64,000 nucleotides of DNA, taken from contig CALOEL010000007.1 of the NCBI GenBank assembly GCA_942492375.1, forward strand, positions 1-64,000, in the 5' to 3' direction. Shown here piece after piece: positions 17,394-26,390 of the stretch. The notes below the pieces were generated by a model that worked only from the letters and a program-made list of their open reading frames with translations, was not told the origin of the DNA and ran no database searches. Each line of letters opens with the position of its first letter. Within the stretch, counting starts at the first letter, position 1. A program made the translations under genes and the position numbers. Source of the DNA: JAHEAO01 sp942492375. GTDB taxonomy: Bacteria; Pseudomonadota; Alphaproteobacteria; Rhodobacterales; Rhodobacteraceae.

Positions 17394-18400
17394 CGATCAC
17401 TCTTGTCCAAGACAGCGTTTCGGGAAGCCGACTCAGATTTGACTGGCGGAGGCATTGCAGCGGCAGGTGCAGTGGCAGCCACCAGCGACAGCAATCAGCG
17501 TCAGCGATCAGAGGCCGCGGCAGCGACAGCATCCAGTCTGACTGGGATAAATAACTGAAATCATGACCTTGGGTTGAGCAATCGCCAGGTCATGGCACGG
17601 ACCTGATCGAAGGCCTTCATGACGTCACGGGCGGCTGTCTGACTGATCGCCCCGGCGTGCGCGAGGAGCTTCAAGTGGCTGTCGACCTCTTTGGCCGAGG
17701 CGTAGGCGATTCTCCAGTGGTTCGACCGGTCCCGTCCGACCCGGCCGTGCCCTTCTGCGAGGTTAGCTGGAACCGAGCTTGCCGACCGGATCACCTGATC
17801 GGCAATCGGCTTCAGAGGAGCGGGAACCCTCATCACCAGCTTGATCGCGATTCCTGCTGCTTCGAGGGCTATCGTATGGGCAATGAGGTTTGGGTTCGTG
17901 GCGGCGTTGGACATGGTCACCTCCGGGTCGTTACTGGCGCGCAGGGCGCGCCGTGACTCACCCTCACCAGCCAGTGGCCGTAAGCCAACCACCCTCACTC
18001 TCGAAGACCCCCATCGCAACGGCCACGGATGGCTGCTGAGGGCGAGTTCATCCCCTATTTGTCGACCCGGAGGTGATCATGCCGGCGTCACGGAAACCGA
18101 CCACTGCCGCTGAAGAAACGCAAGATCCGGGGCTTACGCCCCGGGCTATCCATCTGTCGCCGCTCCGCGGCTGTGCTGCCCCCGACGCGGTCGCTGATGG
18201 CTGGCGCTGTTTCCTGACGCTGCTTTCTGACGCTGCCCACTGATTGCTGCCGCTGCTACCTGTCGCGGTCGCCGGCGCCTTGGACAGCATCAGTTGGTTG
18301 AAGGGAACCTCGCCTCGGAAAGGCCGAAAACCGACCCGTAACCCTTGTGTTATCAAATGGGCAACGTCACCTGTGGATTTGTTTTGGACAGCAGTGATAC
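17394..18400. mobile_element. S23-gene-carrying repeat element, copy 2
   Basis: Same architecture and termini as the copy at 9746-10646. The left 540 bases are near-identical, the centre (17935-18060) is unrelated, and GACCCGGAGGTGATCATGCC plus the right block (18258-18400) are conserved again. Copy 2 is about 100 bp longer. Both copies lie in the same orientation, with their S23 genes on the minus strand. Confidence 0.55.
17561..17914 (-). CDS. Four-helix-bundle (S23 / 23S rRNA IVP-like) protein, copy 2
   Basis: A 117-residue intact S23-family protein: MSNAATNPNLIAHTIALEAA, then RVPAPLKPIADQVIRSASSV, ANLAEGHGRVGRDRSNHWRI, SHLKLLAHAGAI and the terminal AMTWRLLNPRS. GGAGGTGACC sits directly before ATG 17914. 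Against copy 1 only two residues differ before residue 88. Then SQTAARDVMKAF replaces NRRAAHVAKKAF, so divergence is focused in one turn of the bundle. The family is related to bAvd-type four-helix proteins, but no reverse transcriptase is present. Function unknown. Confidence 0.85.
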   Translation of the reverse strand: MSNAATNPNLIAHTIALEAAGIAIKLVMRVPAPLKPIADQVIRSASSVPANLAEGHGRVGRDRSNHWRIAYASAKEVDSHLKLLAHAGAISQTAARDVMKAFDQVRAMTWRLLNPRS

Positions 18401-18461
18401 TGGATGCTCGATCCGCCCACCCACCCCTTGACAAATCAGCAGGGTGACTTATGGATTTGTC

Positions 18462-18601
18462 GAGCATCGAGCATCGAGCATCGAGCATCGAGCATCGAGC
18501 ATCGAGCATCGAGCATCGAGCATCGAGCATCGAGCATCGAGCATCGAGCATCGAGCATCGAGCATCGAGCATCGAGCATCGAGCATCGAGCATCGAGCAT
18601 C
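18462..18601. repeat. Perfect 20-copy GAGCATC heptamer array upstream of mutL
   Basis: Exactly 140 bases made of 20 uninterrupted GAGCATC units, ending 11 bases before the mutL ATG. Only one inverted unit (GATGCTC) lies on the other side of the CCGCCCACCCACCCC core at 18412-18427. The perfect repetition implies recent expansion or continuing slippage. The wider gap 17915-18612 holds only the element, the core and this array. Confidence 0.95.
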
Positions 18602-18612
18602 GGGTGGGTGGC

Positions 18613-20431
18613 ATGTCCCTCGTGCCTACGATCCATGTTTTGTCCGACGCTCTCGTCAATCGCATCGCTGCGGGTGAGGTGGTCGAGCGTCCCGCCTCGG
18701 TGGTCAAGGAGTTGGTGGAGAACAGCCTCGACGCCGATGCCCGCCGCATCGAGGTCGAGCTCATCGCCGGGGGCCGCAGCCTGGTCAGAGTGACGGATGA
18801 TGGATGCGGGATGGACCCGGACGATGCCCTATTAGCACTCGAACGCCACGCGACGTCCAAGATCGGGACCGACGAAGATCTTCTGCACATCGGCACCCTC
18901 GGTTTTCGCGGCGAGGCACTGCCATCGATCGCAGCGGTATCGCGATTTCAAATCCTCACGGCCGAGGACCCGGCGAAGAGGTGGGGTCCGGGTGACGGTC
19001 GAGGGGGGCCGGATCCTCGGCGCAGAGGCTGCGGCCCGGGCGCGAGGTACGACAGTCGAGGTACGAGATCTATTTTTCAATGTGCCGGCCCGCCGCAAGT
19101 TTCTGAGGGCTCCCGAGACCGAACTTCGGCACGCCCAGGAAACCCTGTGGGGAGCGGCGCTCGCCCGACCCGATGTGGCCTTTGTCCTCCGCCACGGTGA
19201 TCGGACCCTGATCGATGCGCCGGTGGCTGCCGATGCCTCCCGCCGACTTAAAGACCTGTGGCGGCGGGCCGACCAGGTCACCCGTTTTGAAGCGAAAGGA
19301 GCCGGTGGCGAGGTGGAAGGCCTGGTCGCCCCGGGCGGCGGGCGGGGACGACCAGCTCTGACCCTGCTGGTTAACGGCCGGCCAGTTCGAGACCGACTGC
19401 TGGTGGGAGCGGTGCTGCGGGTTTTGCGCGGCGTTGGCAGCGGATTTGGCGGGGCGCGGGTGGTGATCGATTTGAGGTTGCCGCCAGACAGTGTCGATGT
19501 CAATGTCCACCCGGCCAAGGCCGAGGTCCGGTTCGCGCATGCGGGAGCGGTTTTCGCCCTCGTCGAAAGGGCTCTGCGCCAGGGTGTGGCCGCTTCCCAG
19601 GGCAGGGTCGCGGTGAGCCGGCTCGATGAGGGGGAACCGGATGGAGCAGGCGTGGCCGAGCACAGGGGTGGGGGATACGGAGAGCTCGTGCGGGGCCGCC
19701 TCGCCGGGGAAGCGCCGCTCTTTGCCCATCCTGCTTATGATCAGGTCCCCACGGTAGTGGGCGATGATGTGTCCGAAGCATTTGAACCGTCAATTTCCGG
19801 CCACCATCCGGCGGCGCGATCCGGAGCCAAGGCGGGGCCTGCCGATACTCCCTTTGGCCGCCTCATCGGCCAGTATCGGGATTCCTTCCTCCTCCTGGAA
19901 GACGGTCACGGGCTCGCAATCGTCGATCAACACGTGGCTCACGAACGAGTCCTCTACGATCGAATCCTTCGTCGGCTCGCCGAAGGCGAGTCCCCGTCGC
20001 AACGCCTTCTGACTCCCCGGCTGCTCGAACTCGGAGAAGCGATGACGGCCGCCGTGCCGATGGTCGAGGACCTCCTGCGGCGGGTGGGCATCGATGCCGA
20101 GGTCTTCGGCCCTGACACCGTTAAGATTTCCTCGGTACCTCCTGAGCTCGAACACGAGGCGATCGACCAGGTGGTGGAGGATATCCTCGACCGCGCGACC
20201 GCTCTCGACGGCGTCCCCGAGCGCGCGGCCGAAGAGCTCTCGGAAGAGATCGCAGCTTCGCTCTCGTGCCGCGGTGCCATCAAGGTCAATCACCAGCTGT
20301 CTCGACAGGAGCAACAGGCATTGCTCGAGGATCTGGTGAGGACCGACAATCCTTATCGCTGTCCGCACGGGCGGCCGATCATCCTCCGGCTGAGCCAGGA
20401 GGAAATGGAACGACGTCTGGGGAGACGCTGA
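18613..20431 (+). CDS. mutL: DNA mismatch repair protein MutL, with internal frameshift
   Basis: MutL couples mismatch recognition by MutS to strand incision. The GHKL ATPase is clear: VNRIAAGEVVERPASVVKEL, ENSLDADA, DDGCGMDPDD, ERHATSKI and GTLGFRGEALPSIAAV. After a one-base shift at 18983-18986 the next frame continues VTVEGGRILGAE and DLFFNVPARRKFLRAPE. Removing one G from GGGG restores RWVRVTVEGG. The C-terminal dimerisation domain has DQHVAHERVLYD, close to the endonuclease motif DQHAxxExxxxE, and YRCPHGRPIIL. About 605 residues once corrected. A real lesion here would give a mutator; an error in a homopolymer is simpler. Confidence 0.88.
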
Positions 20432-21307
20432 TGCAGCGTGAGCACTGGCACCTGACCGAGGGCCTCATCTTTGCCCATTTCGCGGTTTTCATCCTGAGTG
20501 CGACCATGTCCGGAGGACAGCAGGCCCTGGCCCTCATTCCAGGTCTTATCAGCACCCGGCCCTGGACCCTGGTGACCTACCAGTTCGTCCACGGCAGCAG
20601 CATGTTCTGGTTTTTCATTTCGATGCTGGTGCTCTGGATCATGGCCCGACCGATCGAGGAGAATTGGGGCTCGCCGCGCTTCATGGTGTTCTGGCTCATC
20701 TCTACCTTTGGCGCATCGCTGACTTCCGCCGCTCTCGGTCAGCCGCTGTTTGGAGATGTTGGATTCAGCACCTGCCTGCTATTCACCTTCGCCACCCTTT
20801 ACCCCGAGGTGGAGTTTCGACTTTTCTTTATCATCCCGGTCAAGGTCAAGTATCTGGCGGTTTTCGCCGCCGCGATCCTCGTGTACTCGAGTCTTTCGCT
20901 GGGGATTGTCGGCGGCCTCGCCAATATCGTCGGAGTTTCGTCAGGATATCTGTTCTTCCTCACCATCAGGCGGATGCCAAGCCGTCGCAAGATTGCTTTC
21001 GAGTTCAAGAAACGTCGGGCCGAGGCGGTGGTCCAGTCGGAAGATGCACAGACTGAGGAGCGGAACCGCGGCTGGGACGCCAGTGTACGGGCGGCCGAGG
21101 AACGTGCCCGCGCCGGTGGAGCGATTGCAGATGAGGATTCAGACCTCCTGGCTGAGCTCGACGGTGCCAAGGACCCTGCGATCACCGTTTGCGCGCCGAC
21201 CGAGTTCGGTTTCATCGACGACGACGTCTGCCGCACGCTGCGCCGGTTACGCCGAGTGCGCCGCCCGCCGCATCCGCATGGCCGCCGAGGAAAAAGAACA
21301 GGAGTAG
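20431..21307 (+). CDS. Rhomboid-like membrane protein, probably catalytically inactive, with C-terminal frameshift
   Basis: Start ATG 20431 overlaps the mutL stop. Six hydrophobic segments in a rhomboid-like layout: RPWTLVTYQFVHGS, then ARPIEENWGSPRFMVFWLIS, then GFSTCLLFTFATLYPE where the GxSG serine motif would be, and ANIVGVSSGYLFF where the catalytic His normally stands; here it is Asn. A serine is retained but the His is not, so proteolysis is doubtful. The soluble tail ends in a Cys-containing segment that becomes clean (CAGYAECAARRIRMAAEEKE) if one base near 21235-21240 is removed; uncorrected, the frame runs to 21372. Start, fold and frameshift are inference from sequence alone. Confidence 0.65.
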
Positions 21308-21329
21308 TGCCCTCCTGCTGGACCTTTTC

Positions 21330-21487
21330 AACGCAGAGACGCAGAGAGGCAGAGGCGCAGAGAAGAAAATAGACCCTGTAACCGACCGACCATATTCGAC
21401 GACTCACAGAGACCCGTCGCTCATCAAGCAGGATTCTCACATTCAAAAAATACTCTCTGCGTCTCTGCGCCTTCGCGCCTCCGCGTT
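21330..21487. repeat. Inverted GCAGAGA / TCTCTGC arrays
   Basis: CGCAGAGACGCAGAGAGGCA at 21334 onward faces CTCTCTGCGTCTCTGCGCC near 21451, about 80 bases apart. The repeat unit is again about 7 bases. Confidence 0.7.
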
Positions 21488-21526
21488 TTTTTCCGGAAAT
21501 GGGCGGGACACGTCACAATGGGAGCG

Positions 21527-23274
21527 ATGGATTCAGAGGCGGGTGAAACTTCGACGGGCAAGCGCATCGACCGATCGACGCTGATCGTTGTCGCACTTCT
21601 CGCGGTCGCCCTCCTATGGCGGCTCGTTTTTTTCTTCGAGATGTACGCCAGTCCGTATGGCAATAACCTCAGCCTCGATTCACAGGTCTATCACGAGGTC
21701 GCGCTGGCGGCGGCGGCGGGGGAGTGGTCTCACGGCGAGACCTTCTTCCAGGCCCCTCTCTACCCCTGGGCCCTTGGGGTCCTCTATTCGTTGATCGGCC
21801 CCAGCCAGACGTTTGTCAAGCTGCTCCAGATTCTGTTCAGCGTAGCCAGCTGCTGGTTGATCTTCCGCATCGCGAACCGGGTATTTGACCGGGGAGTGGC
21901 ACTCGTCGCCCTCGCGATCAGCGCCGTATATGGAATGTCTCTCTACTTCGCCAACGAACTTCTTGTTGTCACCCTCATCGTCTTTCTGGATCTCCTCGGC
22001 CTCGACCTTCTCATCAGCGCCGCCTCTGACGGCCGCAAGTTCCTACGGCCTGCAGCGGGTGTGGTCTTCGGTCTGTCCGCTATCGCTCGGCCAACGATCT
22101 TGCCCTTCGTGGCGGCTGCCGGGGTATGGATTGTGGTCACCAGATGGCGTTCGGGAGGGATACGGACAGCGTTACGCGAGGCGGTCCTCTTCGGTGTCGG
22201 CGTCGCCCTGCCCATCGCGCCGGTGACCCTCCACAACTACCTGGCGGATGGTGATCTGGTCCTGGTAGCGTCCAACGGTGGGGTCAATTTCTACATCGGC
22301 AACAACCCTGAGTCAGACGGCGTCTCGGCCGTTGTCCCGGGTACGCGCGCCGACCGGTGGGGTGGCCAGGAAGACCAGGTTCGGATGGCCCGTGAGGCCC
22401 TTGGAGATGACGGTGCGACCCCGCGCCAGATTTCGGACTATTGGTACGATCGCGGTTGGCAGTACATTTGGAGCGATCCAAAAAGGGCAGTGCGACACAC
22501 GGCATACAAGGCCTTTATCCTGATCAACGCCCACGAGGTTTCCAACAACCGGGTCATCGAGTTTGTCACCCGACACTCCTCGATATTCTCCTGGGCAACT
22601 GTCAAGATCTGGCTGATCCTGCCTCTGGCATTGTCAGGTCTGGTGATCGGCGGTGGTCGGCGCCAACCGAAGTCCCTGTTGTTGATCTTCGTAGTCGTGT
22701 ATTCGGCAACCGTCATCCCATTCTTCATCAACGCCCGCTTCCGAATGCCGCTGGCACCCGTTCTCATCGTTTTTGCCGCCTCGGCGGTTGTCGCCTGGAG
22801 CAAATGGTTGGGTGCGCGGCCGTTCGACCTGCGGCTCAGAAAACTCGTAGGCGTGTCCGTAGCCGTTGCCCTCGTGGGGGCGTGGTGATACGACCCCTCC
22901 CAGCCCTCCGGGTGACCGACGCCCAGGCCTTCTTCAACGAGGCCGAGGCCTGCCGTGCGCACGGCGATTTTGCCGCTGCTATCGATTGGTACCAGGCGGC
23001 CCTCGACGAGCACCCCGGCTTCTGTGACGCAGCCTTCAACCTGGCACAGATCCACGCGAGGGTCTTCCCCGACCCGAACAAGGTCGTCGAGGTCCTTGAA
23101 CCGGTCGAAGGAAGCTGTGCAGAGGACATCGATCTCAGACGTCTCCTTGGGCTCTCCCTCTGTTCCGTCGGGCGTCGTGACGAGGGCGTCGAGCACCTTC
23201 GATTCGTTGTGATCCGGAGCCCGGGTTCGGAGGAGGCGCGACGCGAGTTCAAGAAGGCATTGAGTCAGAACTGA
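21527..23274 (+). CDS. GT39-like membrane glycosyltransferase with C-terminal TPR domain, probably one frameshifted gene
   Basis: The first part (to 22888) is a polytopic enzyme of the ArnT/PMT type: early SLDSQVYHEVA with acidic residues after TM1, then AIARPTILPF and FFINARFRMPLAPVLIVFAA. These enzymes use polyprenyl-phosphate sugars. The frame ends at TGGTGA, while the next frame continues without a gap as VVIRPLPALRVTDAQAFFNE and TPR-like EACRAHGDFAAAIDWYQAAL to 23274. Adding one G at about 22883 fuses them, and GT39 proteins with TPR tails are known in this type of genome. Two translationally coupled genes remain possible. Start ATG 21527 has GGGAG five bases upstream; 21518 is an alternative. 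Confidence 0.7.
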
Positions 23275-23330
23275 ACAAGCCCCCTGTGGTGATCTCTATA
23301 TTGCGCTGTAACTGCGTCTCAATACTGGAC

Positions 23331-23359
23331 TTGCGTACGTGAAGAATTTCACATACCTT
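23331..23359 (+). promoter_or_regulatory. Promoter with Rex-like operator for the redox operon
   Basis: TTGCGT (23331-23336), a 17-bp spacer and TACCTT (23354-23359) could form a promoter. Inside the spacer, CGTGAAGAATTTCACA (23338-23353) matches the Rex half-sites TGTGAA-N4-TTCACA at 11 of 12 positions. Rex represses when NADH is low and releases DNA when NADH rises. The genes downstream are a NAD/ferredoxin redox operon, which fits. No rex gene is in this window. Confidence 0.5.
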
Positions 23360-23428
23360 GTCGAAGAGGCGCCGGCCGGGTTATTCTGATCCCCCGGATT
23401 CTCGAATTTCCTTGGGTAGGAGAAGGGC

Positions 23429-24145
23429 TTGTATCGGAAACGGGTGACACTACTCGTCGGCCACTTCGGCAGCGGCAAGACCGAGATCGCGCTCAACGGC
23501 GCGCTCGATCTGGCGGCTGCCGGAGAGCGGATTACCCTCGCGGACCTTGATGTCGTCAAACCCTACTTTCGGTCGCGCTCGGCCCGCGCCATACTGTCGG
23601 ACGCCGGCATCGAGCTGCTGGCGCCGACCGGCGCCAACGTCCATGCTGATCTACCGATCATCGTTCCACAGATCCGCAGCCACCTCCGCGATCCCAATCG
23701 CCGGCTGATTATGGACGTCGGCGGTGATGACGTCGGTGCGCGCGTCATCGGATCGCTTTCGGATGTGGTGCCGTTCGACGACACCGACTGTCTGCTGGTT
23801 CTCAACTTCCGTCGTCCATCGACGCCTGACCCCGAATGCGCGCTTCAAATGATCCGGGAAATCGAGGCGGTGGGCCGGGTGCCCGTCTCCGGTCTGATCT
23901 CCAATACCCATCTGATGGAGGAGACCACTCCGGCGGTGGTCGTTGACGGCTACCGCCAGGCGGTCGAGACGGCTCGTTTGGCCGATGTGCCTCTGGTAGC
24001 GGTGACTGTGGCCGAGGACCTGATGGCGGACCTTCGACAGGAGGAGTTCGAGTGTCCCGTGATCGCGATGCGACGCGTTGTGATGCCGCCATTTGCGCAG
24101 AGTCAGCGATTACGGACGACCGGGCCGCTCTTCGTGGTCAACTGA
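23429..24145 (+). CDS. P-loop ATPase (CobQ/MinD-like) of the ferredoxin-oxidoreductase operon
   Basis: A 238-residue nucleotide-binding protein with Walker A GHFGSGKTEIALN at residues 11-23, a switch-like ADLDVVKPYFRSR and MDVGGDDVGARV as a Walker B-type strand. It lies first in an operon for a 2-oxoacid:ferredoxin oxidoreductase. Similar small ATPases accompany such operons elsewhere, perhaps as assembly or cofactor-loading factors; that role is inference. TTG 23429 is used, with GGAGAAGGG upstream. No transmembrane segment is seen. Confidence 0.7.
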   Translation: MYRKRVTLLVGHFGSGKTEIALNGALDLAAAGERITLADLDVVKPYFRSRSARAILSDAGIELLAPTGANVHADLPIIVPQIRSHLRDPNRRLIMDVGGDDVGARVIGSLSDVVPFDDTDCLLVLNFRRPSTPDPECALQMIREIEAVGRVPVSGLISNTHLMEETTPAVVVDGYRQAVETARLADVPLVAVTVAEDLMADLRQEEFECPVIAMRRVVMPPFAQSQRLRTTGPLFVVN

Positions 24146-24158
24146 GAAAGGAGCGCCG

Positions 24159-24392
24159 ATGCCGCAGATCATTATCAGCCCCGACAGCTGCAAGGGGTGT
24201 GAGCTCTGCGTTCACGCGTGCCCACAGCAGATCCTGGGTATGGGGAAGAAGATCAACAACAAGGGCTACTTCTATGCCGAGATGGTCGAACAGATGCGCT
24301 GCATCGGCTGTCGGCTGTGCTGCATCACCTGCCCCGATATGGCCATTGAAATGAAGGTCAACGGGGCGATGTACCACTACTTTTCATATTGA
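24159..24392 (+). CDS. vorD: 2x[4Fe-4S] ferredoxin, delta subunit of the 2-oxoacid oxidoreductase
   Basis: A 77-residue ferredoxin with two clusters: CKGCELCVHACP and CIGCRLCCITCP. In the VOR/KOR family this subunit carries electrons from the TPP site to soluble ferredoxin. AAAGGAGC precedes ATG 24159. Next in the operon is the alpha subunit. The C-terminal MYHYFSY tail is short. Confidence 0.9.
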   Translation: MPQIIISPDSCKGCELCVHACPQQILGMGKKINNKGYFYAEMVEQMRCIGCRLCCITCPDMAIEMKVNGAMYHYFSY

Positions 24393-24407
24393 TGGGGGCG
24401 TCGACGA

Positions 24408-24505
24408 TGATTCCCGTTCCCGTTCCCGTTCCGTCCCCGATTCCGCGGGCGCAACGAGGGTCGGACCGTCGGGAACGGGAACGGGTACGGGTCAGGGACG
24501 AAGGC
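24408..24505. repeat. Inverted CCCGTT / AACGGG array between vorD and vorB
   Basis: ATTCCCGTTCCCGTTCCCG near 24409 faces TCGGGAACGGGAACGGG near 24469 across about 40 bases. A large stem could form in the operon mRNA between the delta and alpha subunit genes; the unit here is 6 bases rather than 7. Confidence 0.75.
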
Positions 24506-24524
24506 TGATCGATCGGAGACCCGC

Positions 24525-25613
24525 ATGACCAAGAAACTCATGAAAGGATCGGAGGCCATCGGCGAGGCGGCCGTGCAGGCAGGCTGCAAGCTCTTCTTCG
24601 GTTATCCGATCACCCCTCAGAACGAAATTCCAGAGTACATGTCGATGCGTCTGCCACAGATCGGCGGCGCCTTTGTGCAGGCCGAGTCAGAGGTCGCGGC
24701 TTCGAACATGATCTATGGCGCCGCGGGTACGGGGGAGCGGGTAATGACCTCGTCGTCCTCACCAGGGGTGTCGCTGATGGCGGAGGGAATCTCGTATCTG
24801 GCGGGATCAGAGCTGCCGGTGGTGATCGTCAATATCATGCGCGCGGGACCCGGCCTCGGCGGTATCCTCCCGAGCCAGGGTGACTACTTCCAAGCCACCA
24901 AGGGACTGGCTCACGGCGACTTCCGGGTGCTGGTGCTGGCGCCGTGGTCGATCCAGGAGGCGGCCGACCTGGTGCAAGACGCCTTCGATCTCGCGGACTA
25001 CTACCGCAACCCAGTGATGATCGTCGGTGACGGCCTCATCGGCCAGATGATGGAGCCGGTCGAGTTTCGCGAGGGCCGACAGCCGATCAAGGAGCTCGAG
25101 CCCAAGACCTGGGCGACCACCGGCTGTGACGGCAGCCGGCCGACCAACGTCATCAACTCGCTCTTCCTCGATCCCGCGGAGCTCGAACAACACAATATTC
25201 GCCTCAAAGCAAAATACGATCTCATCGTCGCTGATGAGGTGCGTTTCGCCGAGTACCGTACAGACGAAGACTACGATGTCCTCATCGTCGCCTACGGGAC
25301 CGTCGCCCGGGTGTGCTCCACCGCCATCGACGAGCTCCGCAGCGAGGGCATCGACGTCGCGATGATACGCCCCATCACCCTTTTCCCGTACCCCTACGAG
25401 GCGATGCGCGAAGCCGCGCTGAAGGCGAGCGCGGTGCTCGTCGTCGAGCTCTCGGCCGGTCAGATGATCGAGGACGTCGAACTCGCCCTGGCTCGCAGCC
25501 GCCCGATCCACTTTCTCAACCGCATGGGCGGCATGCTGGTGTCCCCTGACGAGGTGGTCGCCAAGGTCAAGGCAATGATCGAGGGCAGCTCGGAGGAGGT
25601 GCACATTGGCTGA
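24525..25613 (+). CDS. vorB: 2-oxoacid:ferredoxin oxidoreductase, alpha subunit (VorB/KorA type)
   Basis: A 362-residue subunit with the family start MKGSEAIGEAAVQAGCKLFF, GYPITPQNEIPEYMS, QAESEVAASNMIYGAAGTGE and TSSSSPGVSLMAEGISYLAG. It corresponds to the 3-methyl-2-oxobutanoate (isovalerate) branch, which resembles 2-oxoglutarate enzymes, so substrate preference is not certain. The enzyme oxidatively decarboxylates 2-oxoacids to acyl-CoA and reduces ferredoxin, in the cytosol. ATG 24525 has CGGAGA upstream; 24540 is an alternative. Confidence 0.88.
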   Translation: MTKKLMKGSEAIGEAAVQAGCKLFFGYPITPQNEIPEYMSMRLPQIGGAFVQAESEVAASNMIYGAAGTGERVMTSSSSPGVSLMAEGISYLAGSELPVVIVNIMRAGPGLGGILPSQGDYFQATKGLAHGDFRVLVLAPWSIQEAADLVQDAFDLADYYRNPVMIVGDGLIGQMMEPVEFREGRQPIKELEPKTWATTGCDGSRPTNVINSLFLDPAELEQHNIRLKAKYDLIVADEVRFAEYRTDEDYDVLIVAYGTVARVCSTAIDELRSEGIDVAMIRPITLFPYPYEAMREAALKASAVLVVELSAGQMIEDVELALARSRPIHFLNRMGGMLVSPDEVVAKVKAMIEGSSEEVHIG

Positions 25614-26379
25614 GACAGTCTTTGCCCGGCCCGAATCCCTGGCCGATGTCACGACTCACTACTGCCCCGGCTGCACCCACGGCCTCATTCACCGGCTGGT
25701 GGCCGAGGTGCTTGACGAGCTGGGTGTGCGCGAGCGGACCGTCGGCATTGCCCCGGTCGGTTGCTCGGTGCTCGCCTATGAATACTTCAACGTCGATTTT
25801 CACGAAGCGGCCCACGGACGTGCGCCGGCGGTGGCCACCGGCGTCAAACGGGCGCGGCCGGATCTCATCGTTTTCTCCTACCAGGGCGACGGAGACCTCG
25901 CCTCGATCGGCATGGCCGAGATCATCCACTGCGCCAACCGCGGCGAAAAGATCACGGTCGTCTTTGTCAACAACGCGATCTATGGAATGACCGGCGGCCA
26001 GATGGCGCCGACCACGATGCCCGGCCAGGTGGCGACGACCTGCCAGCTCGGGCGCGATGTCGAGTCTGCAGGCCACCCGATCCGGGTCGCCGAGCTGATG
26101 TCGACCCTGCGGACGCCCGCATTTGTCGCCCGCGCCACGGTCCACAATCCGCTGGTGTCGGTCCACGCCAAGGAGATGCTGCGCCGCGCCTTCACCTACC
26201 AGGTCGAAGGAAGGTGTTTTTCGCTGGTCGAGGTGCTGTCGACCTGCCCCACGAACTGGGGGATTCCGCCGGTGGAAGCGATGGGCTGGCTCGAAAAGAA
26301 CATGCTGCCCTATTACCCGGTGGGTGTTTTCAAAACTCCGGAAGGCGGCAGCCGCGAACCGAAACCGCTGGTCGATTGA
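25606..26379 (+). CDS. vorA: 2-oxoacid:ferredoxin oxidoreductase, TPP-binding beta subunit
   Basis: The 257-residue subunit binds thiamine diphosphate: THYCPGCTHG near residue 18, VGCSVLAYEYF, the acidic YQGDGDLASIG (GDG motif) and FVNNAIYGMTGGQMAPTT. It completes the catalytic core with the alpha subunit. The TTG start at 25606 overlaps the end of vorB by eight bases; GGAGGAGG lies just upstream, so this unusual start is likely real. Confidence 0.9.
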   Translation: MAETVFARPESLADVTTHYCPGCTHGLIHRLVAEVLDELGVRERTVGIAPVGCSVLAYEYFNVDFHEAAHGRAPAVATGVKRARPDLIVFSYQGDGDLASIGMAEIIHCANRGEKITVVFVNNAIYGMTGGQMAPTTMPGQVATTCQLGRDVESAGHPIRVAELMSTLRTPAFVARATVHNPLVSVHAKEMLRRAFTYQVEGRCFSLVEVLSTCPTNWGIPPVEAMGWLEKNMLPYYPVGVFKTPEGGSREPKPLVD

Positions 26380-26390
26380 ATGGAGGGGTC

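Noticed and set aside
9746..18400. Diversity-generating retroelement based on the Avd-like S23 proteins
   Set aside because: There is no reverse transcriptase, no template/variable repeat pair with adenine-biased changes and no target gene in the window.
18462..18601. Possible CRISPR array
   Set aside because: Unit is 7 bases with no spacers, and there are no cas genes.
18451..18612. Open frames through the GAGCATC array, encoding repeats of SSIEHRA, some fused to MutL
   Set aside because: A 7-bp repeat without stop codons is open in all frames. A good ribosome-binding-like GGGTGGGTGG lies after the array at ATG 18613, the normal MutL start.
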